A stretch of 64,000 nucleotides of DNA from NCBI RefSeq assembly GCF_018403245.1, contig NZ_BOSH01000001.1:434001-498000 (forward strand), in the 5' to 3' direction. Shown piece by piece: positions 1-7,283 of this stretch. The position numbers were made by a program, and so were the translations under genes. The DNA comes from Paenibacillus sp. J2TS4 (GTDB lineage: Bacteria > Bacillota > Bacilli > Paenibacillales > NBRC-103111). The stretch's first letter is position 1, and each line of letters begins with the position of its first letter. Below the pieces are notes generated by a model, which saw only the letters and a program-made list of their open reading frames with translations, did not search any database and was not told the DNA's origin.

Positions 1-564
1 AATGGGACATTGTTTCCGGACGAGAACGGCACGATGATCATCGCCATGCTGACCGCGACCGCCTTGTTCCAGATCATGATGCAGACCTCCGGCGCCATCC
101 TGATGGGCATCGGCGCCATGCGGCCGCTGATCGTCAACGTGTTCGCCGGTCTGGCGGTCAAGCTGGCGGGCAGCTTCGCTCTGGCGCCTTGGCTCGGCAT
201 CTCCGGCGTCGTGCTGTCGACCGCTCTGTGCTTCATCGTCATGATGCTGCTTAATTTCCGGACGATGAGGAGCAAGGTACCGTTCGTCATCTTGGGCTTG
301 TCGCGCTGGATGAAGCTGGCGGCCGCCACGGCGATCATCGTCGCAGCAGGCACCTGCGTCGAGCGGTTCATGTATCGTTACGTGACCTGGTTTCCGAACA
401 AGGTCGACTACTTTTTGAACGCGGCGGTGACCGGTCTCGTCGTCATCGCGCTCTATCCGCTGCTGCTGATGGCGTTCCGTGTCGTGACCAAGCACGACCT
501 GGCTAACCTGCCCGGCCCGCTGCAGAAGCTTGTCCGCAAAGTGTCCGCTGCGGTCAATCGATGA
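1..564 (+). CDS. SpoVB/MurJ-like polysaccharide flippase, C-terminal part (5' end outside window)
   Basis: The frame is open from the first base and stops at TGA 562-564, so the start lies upstream of the window. About 187 residues remain. They form several hydrophobic segments separated by short basic loops, with a phrase (KPLIVNV-like block followed by LGISGVVLSTALCF, about residues 40-85) typical of the C-terminal half of MATE/MOP-superfamily flippases such as SpoVB/YabM, which move lipid-linked sugars across the membrane. The tail is basic and cytoplasmic-looking. The DNA is clearly G+C-rich compared with most of the window. It converges on the next gene with an 11-bp overlap of the 3' ends. 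Family assignment is by pattern; the exact substrate cannot be told. Confidence 0.65.
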   Translation, partial: NGTLFPDENGTMIIAMLTATALFQIMMQTSGAILMGIGAMRPLIVNVFAGLAVKLAGSFALAPWLGISGVVLSTALCFIVMMLLNFRTMRSKVPFVILGLSRWMKLAAATAIIVAAGTCVERFMYRYVTWFPNKVDYFLNAAVTGLVVIALYPLLLMAFRVVTKHDLANLPGPLQKLVRKVSAAVNR

Positions 565-2074
565 GCTCGCGCGCGAGAATCGCGAGCTCCAGTCTGCGCA
601 GCCCGGCGCTATGCTCGCGTGTGATGTCGGCCGGGGCTTCCGCCTGAGCGGTCGTCAGGTGCGCGACCGGAGACAGGTCGCGGAACCAGTCGTACCGCTC
701 GGGAGCCTGAACCGGCCGGGCCGGCCACGCCGAGCGCAGCTCCGGGCTGCACAGCGGGCTGGCGCCTTCGCGCAGCGCGCCGCCTTTAAGCCTTTCCGTG
801 TACGGTGACGACGGAAAGGCTTTTGGTGCGGCCGCAGCCTGGAACAGCTGCGGCCAATAATCGGCCCGGGAGCCGGTATGCGGCACCTCCCGGGCGAAGC
901 GGAGGAAGCCTTCGCGGGCGGCCGGCAGGCCGAACAGCAGCGCGTACAGCTGCTTGCCGAATTCGATCCGCTCATGCAGATCGACGAAATGTTCCATCAC
1001 CCGCCCGTAAAGCGGCCATGGAGTGAGGCGGGCAGAGGCGGCGGTGGAGGCGAAGGATGCTGCTTGGTCTGCAGGGGCGGCTGACGCGTCCGCAGGGCTC
1101 TGTTCAACCGTGTCTGAGTCACCCTGGCCAGACCCGTCCGTACAGCCCTCCAGCGAGGAAGCCGCACCTGTGTAGCTAGACCCGCCCGAAGAGCTGCGTC
1201 CGGAGGTATTCCTGCCGTCCCGCTCTTGTGTATGTGCACCGTCATGGATGGACAGCCCCGCAGATTCGGAGGAGGCAGGTTTGCATGGAAAGACGACCTG
1301 ATTCGTCTGCGCGACCGCTTGCATTAGCCTGATCAACGGGTCCAGAGCCTTCTGATAGGCAGGGTGCTCGGCCACTCGGCCCTGGATATAATTCTGTTCA
1401 TTAATAATTAGCGCGATAGTGAGCAGGGAGGAGCTTCCTCCATCCCAGAATAGCTCCCAAACAGGCCGCATAAAACGGGAGACGTGAAGCATCGGGAGCA
1501 AATGAAATAAGGGCCGGTTCCAGCGGAGGCTTTGTTCATAAAGCAGCAGCTGCGGATAAGCATCCTGGAAGATGAGCGCATTGGCTCTTTCCATCATTTC
1601 GAATACCGCTTCGATATGGGAGGCGTCCAGCAGCCGGGGAAGCAGATCCCCGCGCAGATCGGTCATGTTCCAGCCGCCATTACGCGATACCATGTGAGCG
1701 AGCAGGGCCCAATGAACGTCAGGATGCTTGTCGTAAAATTCCCCATAAGCCGTTGTGCGGGTGACATTGTTGTGATTAAGATGCGAGGTCTGTTCCAATA
1801 GCTCACGGACGAGAGCGGCTTCCTTGGCCGGCAAAGAACGAGCGGGAAGCCCCGAAGGCTGCTGTAATTCCTCCTCCCAACGGTTCCGGACCCGGGCCAA
1901 CTGATCCGGAGGAACGGTCAAAGGGACAGAGGAAGGCTTGCTTCCCCCGAAAGTCGAAGTCTTAAGTAGGCCTGAGGTCTTATCAACCGCCAATTTGGCC
2001 AGCTCTTTGCCGAGTTGTATCCCTTTGGACCATAAGCTCTCTGGATGGGATGCCTCTTTTGAATCCCGAGTCAC
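554..2074 (-). CDS. DUF2515 (YppC-like) family protein
   Basis: About 506 residues from a GTG at 2074, chosen because GAGGAGGT sits just upstream at the proper distance; a longer frame to 2194 has no ribosome site. A conserved block around residues 98-142 (NNVTRTTAYGEFY, HWALLAHMVSRNGGWNM) is the signature of the Bacillus YppC/DUF2515 family, whose function is unknown. Residues about 265-325 are a Ser/Gly/Ala-rich low-complexity stretch, after which conserved-looking helical sequence resumes (LYGRVMEHFVDLHERIEFGK). The base composition shifts: the 5' part resembles the neighbouring genes, while the 3' part (about 554-1150) is strongly G+C-rich. No signal peptide or membrane segment is obvious. 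Family call is fairly firm, role unknown. Confidence 0.7.
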   Translation of the reverse strand: MTRDSKEASHPESLWSKGIQLGKELAKLAVDKTSGLLKTSTFGGSKPSSVPLTVPPDQLARVRNRWEEELQQPSGLPARSLPAKEAALVRELLEQTSHLNHNNVTRTTAYGEFYDKHPDVHWALLAHMVSRNGGWNMTDLRGDLLPRLLDASHIEAVFEMMERANALIFQDAYPQLLLYEQSLRWNRPLFHLLPMLHVSRFMRPVWELFWDGGSSSLLTIALIINEQNYIQGRVAEHPAYQKALDPLIRLMQAVAQTNQVVFPCKPASSESAGLSIHDGAHTQERDGRNTSGRSSSGGSSYTGAASSLEGCTDGSGQGDSDTVEQSPADASAAPADQAASFASTAASARLTPWPLYGRVMEHFVDLHERIEFGKQLYALLFGLPAAREGFLRFAREVPHTGSRADYWPQLFQAAAAPKAFPSSPYTERLKGGALREGASPLCSPELRSAWPARPVQAPERYDWFRDLSPVAHLTTAQAEAPADITREHSAGLRRLELAILARELID

Positions 2075-2327
2075 GTTGTAACCTCCTCGCAGCTTTCTAT
2101 TTTGGTGAGAACAATTTATATCGAGCCATCGCTCTATGGACAGAGGAATCAAAACGAACGGTGGTGAAGATGGGATAGTTTTTTTAAAGGTCAAAAACAG
2201 TGCCGAAATTAACGATAATTATTATTACTTTTCACTAAAATGAATCCTTTTTATTCTTTATACGTAGTATGTAGCATGGTATGATTAAACCATATTTAAC
2301 TAATTCGCAAGAGGGAGAGGGTTTGCG

Positions 2328-3854
2328 TTGAAGAAGAAGTACATAACGTGGATGAGCGCCTTTGTCGGTCTAATGATGCTTTTGCTGACAGGCTGTCAAT
2401 CCGTGATCGGCGTGGATTTGAACAAAGCGCTGCAAAGAAATCTGGAAGTCACCTCCTATGAAGGATATTCCGATTTTTCAGTGGAGCTGATTGGTGGCAG
2501 TCATTTTGACTGGAGCACCGATAACGAAGATTTGTCTTTCCTGCAAGATTTGAAATTCGAAATGAATAACATTAAAATGCAAGACCGGAACACAATGTCG
2601 ATGGATGCGAAGCTTGTAACCAAGAAAGGGGACGTTCCTTTTTCTCTGTCTATCACCGATAAAGAGATGGCCATACAGTTTGAGGGAGCAGCCAAGCCCG
2701 TCTACTTCCAACTGGAAGACTACTACAATCTCGATCCGATGATGATGACCGTTAATTGGGCAGGCTTAAACGACACCTTGCAGAATAATCAAGAGCAATT
2801 ACTTAAGTCTGTAGGTCCTTTCATCATCAACAATCTGCCTAACCCTGAGAACCTCAGAGTGTCGAACGCGACAGAGCAGATTAACGGAAGCCTGACTAAC
2901 CTGACGAGAGTTCATGCGGAAATCAAAGGAAGCGAAGTTCTGGGCCTCGTGAAAGCTTTTATTGACAATATTGCTTCCGACGAAGCCGCTTTGAAAGAAG
3001 TCATTCAGCAAGTGTATACGCTGATCCTTGCGCCGATCGGGGAAGAAATGGGAGAGGATCTGGAAGGACTCGATCTCGGGCCTGCTCTTGTCGATGAGAT
3101 GTTCAACGAAGTTAAGGCAGGATTGTTCGAATTCTCCCAGCAGCTTGATGCAATGATGAAGAGCGGGGATGCGGATGAGTTTCTGAATGACAACAACTAC
3201 TTGACCGTCGATATGTACGTGGACAACAACACTTCCGATATCCGCAAGATGGATATGGAGTTAGTTTTTAATAATCCGGAACCAACAGATTATGATATTA
3301 ATACGGTCAAAATCAAATCTACGTCCGAAGTGTGGAACGTGAACCAAGCCGTAAGTGCGGAGATTATTGACACCAAAGAAGGGCTGGTTCTGGACGAAAG
3401 CTTAACGGCTGCCCAATTCGTTAACAATCTGGACCCGAACTCGGCGCTTTACTCCTTTTTGCTCAACGATCTGAAGCTGAGCAGCAAGTTCATTTATCTC
3501 CCGATCGGGGATGGAGTCGAGGATGCAGCCTTGCTTGAACTTCCTTATATCGATCCGGTAACGGAGAAAGCCATGGTTCCTTTAAGATTTGTTGCTGAAG
3601 AGCTCGATTCCGAAGTGACCTGGAACAATGAGACTCAACAGGCTACCATCGTTGATGTCTGGACTGGAAAAACGATCGTACTGACTATCGGCAGCAGCAC
3701 GGCCGTAGTAGACGGCCAATCCATTAAACTGGAAGGCGAAGCTCAATTGACAGGAGATACGACTTATGTACCTGTAAGGTTCATCGCCGACCAATTTGGT
3801 GCAGAAATCGATTGGGATAACGAAGTAAGAGCTGTTATTATTACAAGAGATTAA
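2328..3854 (+). CDS. Lipoprotein with C-terminal copper amine oxidase-like stalk domain
   Basis: 508 residues from a TTG start at 2328 with GAGGGAGAGG 7 bases upstream. The N-terminus is a lipoprotein signal (MKKKYITWMSAFVGLMM then LLLTGC, lipobox Cys near residue 23), so the protein should be anchored on the outer face of the membrane. The middle 350 residues are unrecognised, acidic and without repeats. The last 100 residues hold two halves with the VPLRFVAEEL...VTWNNETQQATI and VPVRFIADQFGAEIDWDNE patterns of the copper amine oxidase N-terminal-like domain (PF07833), an abundant cell-surface module in Paenibacillus that does not imply oxidase activity. It is monocistronic with a strong terminator after it. 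Role in the cell envelope is likely but unknown. Confidence 0.8.
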   Translation: MKKKYITWMSAFVGLMMLLLTGCQSVIGVDLNKALQRNLEVTSYEGYSDFSVELIGGSHFDWSTDNEDLSFLQDLKFEMNNIKMQDRNTMSMDAKLVTKKGDVPFSLSITDKEMAIQFEGAAKPVYFQLEDYYNLDPMMMTVNWAGLNDTLQNNQEQLLKSVGPFIINNLPNPENLRVSNATEQINGSLTNLTRVHAEIKGSEVLGLVKAFIDNIASDEAALKEVIQQVYTLILAPIGEEMGEDLEGLDLGPALVDEMFNEVKAGLFEFSQQLDAMMKSGDADEFLNDNNYLTVDMYVDNNTSDIRKMDMELVFNNPEPTDYDINTVKIKSTSEVWNVNQAVSAEIIDTKEGLVLDESLTAAQFVNNLDPNSALYSFLLNDLKLSSKFIYLPIGDGVEDAALLELPYIDPVTEKAMVPLRFVAEELDSEVTWNNETQQATIVDVWTGKTIVLTIGSSTAVVDGQSIKLEGEAQLTGDTTYVPVRFIADQFGAEIDWDNEVRAVIITRD

Positions 3855-3893
3855 TAGGATGCAATCTTAAACAAGTTATCAGACTGATCGTAC

Positions 3894-3930
3894 AAAGGAG
3901 CGTGGACCGTGAGGTCCCGCTCCTTTTTTA
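3894..3930 (+). terminator. Rho-independent terminator of stalk-domain lipoprotein
   Basis: A long stem (AAAGGAGCG...CGCTCCTTT arms with an inner GGACC/GGTCC part and GTGA loop) followed by a run of T residues, 40 bases after the lipoprotein stop codon. Confidence 0.85.
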
Positions 3931-4032
3931 ACGTTAAAGTGTACTATGTCAAACACACTTTACCAAACGCTGATATTTTTCTTTTCAGCTTCCTCCCCTT
4001 CGCCTTCGCCCGGATTCGCTCCTTTGCACCTC

Positions 4033-4160
4033 TATCCCCTTCGCTCAGATATATTCGGATAAGAGAAGGAGGCGAGTTTCACTTGATAACAATACAATAT
4101 TATTATCAAGCCTTATGTAAGGATCTCTCTAGCCGAAACTTGTCCTGAGCGAAGGGGATA
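4033..4160. repeat. 128-bp element with perfect 16-bp inverted ends and nested hairpins
   Basis: TATCCCCTTCGCTCAG at 4033-4048 is exactly matched by its reverse complement at 4145-4160. Inside, TTCGG (4054-4058) can pair with CCGAA (4133-4137), CTTGATAA (4082-4089) with TTATCAAG (4103-4110), and CCTTA/TAAGG (4111-4122) forms a further small hairpin. The interval 3931-4290 holds no convincing gene. The element could be a MITE-like insertion (no clear target duplication seen), a structured RNA, or a recombination/cruciform site. Only the symmetry is directly observed. Confidence 0.6.
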
Positions 4161-4290
4161 ACAGTCAAAAGGAGCAGATTCAATGAGTTATTAATGCATA
4201 CATTTCAATTATATTGTGTTGTCGAACCGGATCAAGCCATCTTGCGTACCGGGTTCGCGATACCACTGGTCTTATGGTACCTACATCGTT

Positions 4291-4322
4291 GAAAAAACCG
4301 GGGCGCTCTGGTCCCCGGTTCT
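4291..4322 (-). terminator. Terminator of SPFH/RHH operon
   Basis: On the minus strand AACCGGGG and CCCCGGTT arms (4296-4303 and 4313-4320) are followed by a run of six T residues. It lies just beyond the stop of the small ribbon-helix-helix gene. Confidence 0.85.
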
Positions 4323-4328
4323 CTTCTC

Positions 4329-4517
4329 TTACTTCTCTGCCTCGGGCTGCTCTGGACGGAGGCTGTGGTCCTGAAGGCGGCCAGCTTTCCGCGCTGCATC
4401 ACGAAGAAGGAATTCGATATGTGCATTGACACTTCGAAACTCGTCGGCGGCCCAACGTTCCAATGCTTCGTATAGCTTAGGATCGATCCGCAGCGGGAAG
4501 TTTTTTTTAGGTGCCAT
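4329..4517 (-). CDS. Arc/ribbon-helix-helix DNA-binding protein (62 aa)
   Basis: 62 residues. The N-terminal part ([20 protein letters not shown]) gives a beta strand followed by two helices, the ribbon-helix-helix fold of Arc/MetJ-type repressors, where FPLRI is the DNA-contacting strand. The C-terminal 20 residues are polar and probably disordered. The start follows the SPFH gene by 12 bases, so the two are co-transcribed and end at a shared terminator. Databases often label such proteins 'HicB-like antitoxin', but no toxin gene is adjacent, so a regulator of the operon or of unlinked targets is more likely. The fold is clear; the target is unknown. Confidence 0.75.
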   Translation of the reverse strand: MAPKKNFPLRIDPKLYEALERWAADEFRSVNAHIEFLLRDAARKAGRLQDHSLRPEQPEAEK

Positions 4518-4529
4518 AATAATGGCCTG

Positions 4530-5375
4530 TTAATAGAGGCTTCCCGTATTAATGACCGGACTCGCGGATCGATCCGACACGATGGCCACCATTAAATTGT
4601 TAATCATAGCCGCCTTTCTTTCCTCATCCAACGTAACGCCACCATCGGCTTCCAAGCGGGCGATGGCCATCTGTACCATGCCGACAGCCCCCTCCACAAT
4701 TTGCTGCCTGGCCGATATAATGGCGGAGGCCTGTTGTCTTTGAAGCATGGCGCTGGCAATTTCGGTAGAGTAGGCCAGATGAGTCAAACGGGCTTCCAGC
4801 ACTTCGACCCCCGCTACGGATAACCGCTCCTGAAGCTCTGTTCCCAGCTCGCCAGCTACTTCTTCGGCATTGCCTCTTAACGAATATCCGTCGCTGACAA
4901 AGTTATCGTAAGGATACTTGCTGGCGACGTGCCGCAGAGCGGTTTCGCTCTGAATTTCGACGAATTGCTCATAGTTATCGACATCGAACATCGCTTTGGC
5001 CGAATCGATGACCTTAAATACGATAACGGCGGCAATTTCGATCGGATTCCCTTCCACATCATTCACTTTCAGTTTGACGCTGTTAAAGTTGCGGACGCGC
5101 AGGGAGATTTTTTTGCGGATCGAAAAAGGAATGGTGATCCATACTCCGGTATCCCGAATCGTCCCCATATACGTTCCGAAGAAGGTAATGACCATCGCCT
5201 GATTGGGCTGCACCACGGTAAAAGACGAAGTCAGGAAGATTAAATCGACAGCCAACAGAATGATGCCGGGGATAATGAAGCCGGCGATTAACAGATAAAT
5301 ACTTGCCGCCAACAAAGCAAGCAGCACAAACAGTCCCAGGTAACCGTTAAATTTCCAGGCTTTTTTTTCAATCAT
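4530..5375 (-). CDS. SPFH/band-7 domain membrane protein
   Basis: 281 residues. Two adjacent hydrophobic segments near residues 10-50 form a membrane anchor, followed by an SPFH (stomatin/prohibitin/flotillin/HflK) domain at about 55-220, with the typical DVEGNPIEIAAVIVFKV and VEIQSETALRHVASKYPYD stretches. An Ala/Glu/Gln-rich helical region follows (MLQRQQASAIISARQQIVEG). Such proteins oligomerise in the membrane and scaffold proteases or ordered lipid domains. The ATG at 5375 has AGAGGATGA upstream. The small RHH gene follows in the same operon. Which SPFH subgroup it belongs to and its partner are not evident. Confidence 0.85.
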   Translation of the reverse strand: MIEKKAWKFNGYLGLFVLLALLAASIYLLIAGFIIPGIILLAVDLIFLTSSFTVVQPNQAMVITFFGTYMGTIRDTGVWITIPFSIRKKISLRVRNFNSVKLKVNDVEGNPIEIAAVIVFKVIDSAKAMFDVDNYEQFVEIQSETALRHVASKYPYDNFVSDGYSLRGNAEEVAGELGTELQERLSVAGVEVLEARLTHLAYSTEIASAMLQRQQASAIISARQQIVEGAVGMVQMAIARLEADGGVTLDEERKAAMINNLMVAIVSDRSASPVINTGSLY

Positions 5376-5681
5376 GGAGTCTCATCCTCTCGTTGATATA
5401 TTTTAGATTTCTTTTTGATATTTATATGATATCACTTTTTCAAATATATGTAAACTATAAATTAATATGGTGAATGGGTTTTAGATCAGGCAAGGCTCTT
5501 GTAACATATGGGCATCCTCTGGTTGACATCCACACCAGAGAGTGCTATAACAAGGAAAATAGTTCGCCGGCGGCTGGATGCGGCTAGGGTACTCACATCC
5601 GGTACCTAATAACCGATTCGTTCTCGTTATTGTAACGATTAGTAGAACTTACGCCGCAGAGGTTATCATTCTGAGGAGGGA
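5376..5681. other. Intergenic region, divergent promoters
   Basis: 306 bases between the divergent SPFH and thioredoxin-like genes. The part next to the SPFH gene is A+T-rich and should hold its promoter. A hairpin with CTCTGGT/ACCAGAG arms lies near 5517-5538, and a G+C-rich patch at 5568-5610. I see no reading frame with a ribosome site and no known riboswitch consensus. Confidence 0.4.
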
Positions 5682-6032
5682 ATGGCATTGAACCGTCTAC
5701 ATTCCGAGCAGGATTTTCAAGAACAAATTGAACAGACGAAACCTACGGTTGCCGTTTTTAAAGCGGGATGGTGCAAAGATTGCCATTACATCGAACCGTT
5801 CATGCCTGAGCTGGAGCAAGCTTATTCCGACAAGCTGACCTTTGTAGAGATCGATCGGGATGAACTGCCTGAGCTCTGCGAAAAATATAACATCCTTGGT
5901 ATTCCAAGCTTCATTGTTTTTCACCAAGGGCAGGAGATAACCCACTTTGTAAGCAAGCTTCGCAAAACGAGAGAAGAAATCGAGCAGTTCTTAAACCGCT
6001 CCTTAGAAGTTATTCAAGCGATGAAGTCATAA
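5682..6032 (+). CDS. Thioredoxin-like protein (CKDC active site, YtpP-like)
   Basis: 116 residues from ATG 5682 preceded by GAGGAGGG. A thioredoxin fold with W30-C31-K-D-C34 in place of WCGPC and the cis-proline loop GIPSF near residue 76. The C-terminal helix is extended. Cytosolic, no signal peptide. The CxxC should be redox active, but the KD dipeptide differs from thioredoxin and alters potential or partner choice. A short Bacillus relative is YtpP. The gene stands alone and is followed by a hairpin at 6112. The partner protein is unknown. Confidence 0.85.
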   Translation: MALNRLHSEQDFQEQIEQTKPTVAVFKAGWCKDCHYIEPFMPELEQAYSDKLTFVEIDRDELPELCEKYNILGIPSFIVFHQGQEITHFVSKLRKTREEIEQFLNRSLEVIQAMKS

Positions 6033-6111
6033 GCGCGGCAAAGCTGGAATGACCGCTTTGGAAAGAAAGTGGGTATCTGTAACGGAATCCATCACCATAA
6101 TGTTTGAAGAG

Positions 6112-6140
6112 ACCTCCTTATCTTAAGGGGGTTATCTTTA
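6112..6140 (+). terminator. Probable terminator of thioredoxin-like gene
   Basis: Nine-base stem ACCTCCTTA/TAAGGGGGT with a three-base loop, followed by a weak T-rich tract, about 80 bases after the stop codon. Confidence 0.55.
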
Positions 6141-6299
6141 TTCCGCCTAAATTGGCGCTGTGCCTCGTCTATTTGGGAAGCGATTCATCGGTTTGTCACA
6201 ATTGCGAATGGAATTAAGGGTGATTTATCGCTATAATTGGACTGGGGTATTGTGTATTTTTACGGCGTTGTGAGACTAAAAAGCGGGTGGCATATTGTT

Positions 6300-7229
6300 A
6301 TGAACAGATGGTTAAAACAGATTTCTATAGCTTCCGCCATTGGGATGTTTATCGTCTTATTGATGGGGGCGCTCGTCACCAAGACGGATTCGGGACGCGG
6401 CTGCGGAGACGATTGGCCGTTATGCAACGGCAAGTTCATACCCAGCTATACGGTCGATTCGATGATTGAATATAGCCACCGGTTTGTAAGCGGTGTGGAA
6501 GGACTTCTTGTGCTTGCCGCTTTCGTCGGCGTCATGCGGCTGGTTCGACGCAAGGATGCGCGCTGGTATGCCGGTTTGGCTCTTTTTTTCACCGTTGTCC
6601 AGGCCATTCTGGGGGCTATGGCTGTTAAATGGGAGCAATCTTCCCTAGTTATGGCGCTGCACTTTGGCATTTCTATGCTTGCCTTTGCCTGTACGCTACT
6701 TCTGGCGATTGTGCTGATTTATTCAGAGTCGATTCCGGAACGAGGTCTGGCTGCGACCGACAAGGCATCCGGGGCTTCTTTTGCGGTTCCGTCCAAAGGG
6801 TTGAGCTACATGATTTGGTTTACGACGGTTTACTGTTATGTTGTCGTCTACTTAGGAGCCTTTGTCCGTCATACGAAATCATGGGGCGGCTGTATGGGCT
6901 GGCCATTGTGCAATGGACAAGTCATTCCTGAGCTGTCGGGAGCGACCGGCATTGTTTTCTTGCACCGGGTCGCCGCCTTGCTGTTGTTTGTTGCGATCGC
7001 GCTGATGCTCTATATGCTTCGCAAGCGCCAATATCCGCATGAAATTGTCAAGGCCGGTTATTGGGCGATCAGCCTCGTTATTCTGCAAATCTTCAGCGGA
7101 GCCTACGTCACCTTTACAATCACTTCAGAATGGCATTTGCTGTCAGGCCTTATTCATACCTTGCTAATTGCCGGCTTATTCAGCATTCTTGTTTATTTAA
7201 GCGTCCGGGTCATTCAATTAAAAAGGTAA
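6300..7229 (+). CDS. ctaA: Haem A synthase CtaA
   Basis: 309 residues from ATG 6300, matching the length of Bacillus CtaA; GGGTGG upstream and a TATAAT-like -10 element at 6232-6237 support this start over an upstream in-frame one. Eight hydrophobic segments are visible. The conserved extracellular pair C35 and C42 (GRGCGDDWPLCNG) and the second similar motif GGCMGWPLCNG are present, as are four membrane histidines (EYSHRF, LHFG, FLHRVA, LIHT) that bind haem. The enzyme oxidises the C8 methyl of haem O to a formyl group, giving haem A for cytochrome aa3/caa3 oxidases. The partner ctaB is not in the window. Confidence 0.95.
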   Translation: MNRWLKQISIASAIGMFIVLLMGALVTKTDSGRGCGDDWPLCNGKFIPSYTVDSMIEYSHRFVSGVEGLLVLAAFVGVMRLVRRKDARWYAGLALFFTVVQAILGAMAVKWEQSSLVMALHFGISMLAFACTLLLAIVLIYSESIPERGLAATDKASGASFAVPSKGLSYMIWFTTVYCYVVVYLGAFVRHTKSWGGCMGWPLCNGQVIPELSGATGIVFLHRVAALLLFVAIALMLYMLRKRQYPHEIVKAGYWAISLVILQIFSGAYVTFTITSEWHLLSGLIHTLLIAGLFSILVYLSVRVIQLKR

Positions 7230-7283
7230 GGTTCAGTAATTCAAATAAAATACTTACTGCTTTATTAGTGAAGGGGGAGCCCT

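Noticed and set aside
3909..4148. 79-codon frame after the stalk-domain lipoprotein
   Set aside because: Starts inside the terminator and runs through the inverted-repeat element; no ribosome site.
4329..5375. Toxin-antitoxin pair
   Set aside because: The RHH protein resembles antitoxins, but its partner is an SPFH membrane protein, not a known toxin.
5517..5610. Riboswitch upstream of thioredoxin-like gene
   Set aside because: A hairpin and a G+C-rich patch are present, but none of the conserved blocks of known riboswitch classes.
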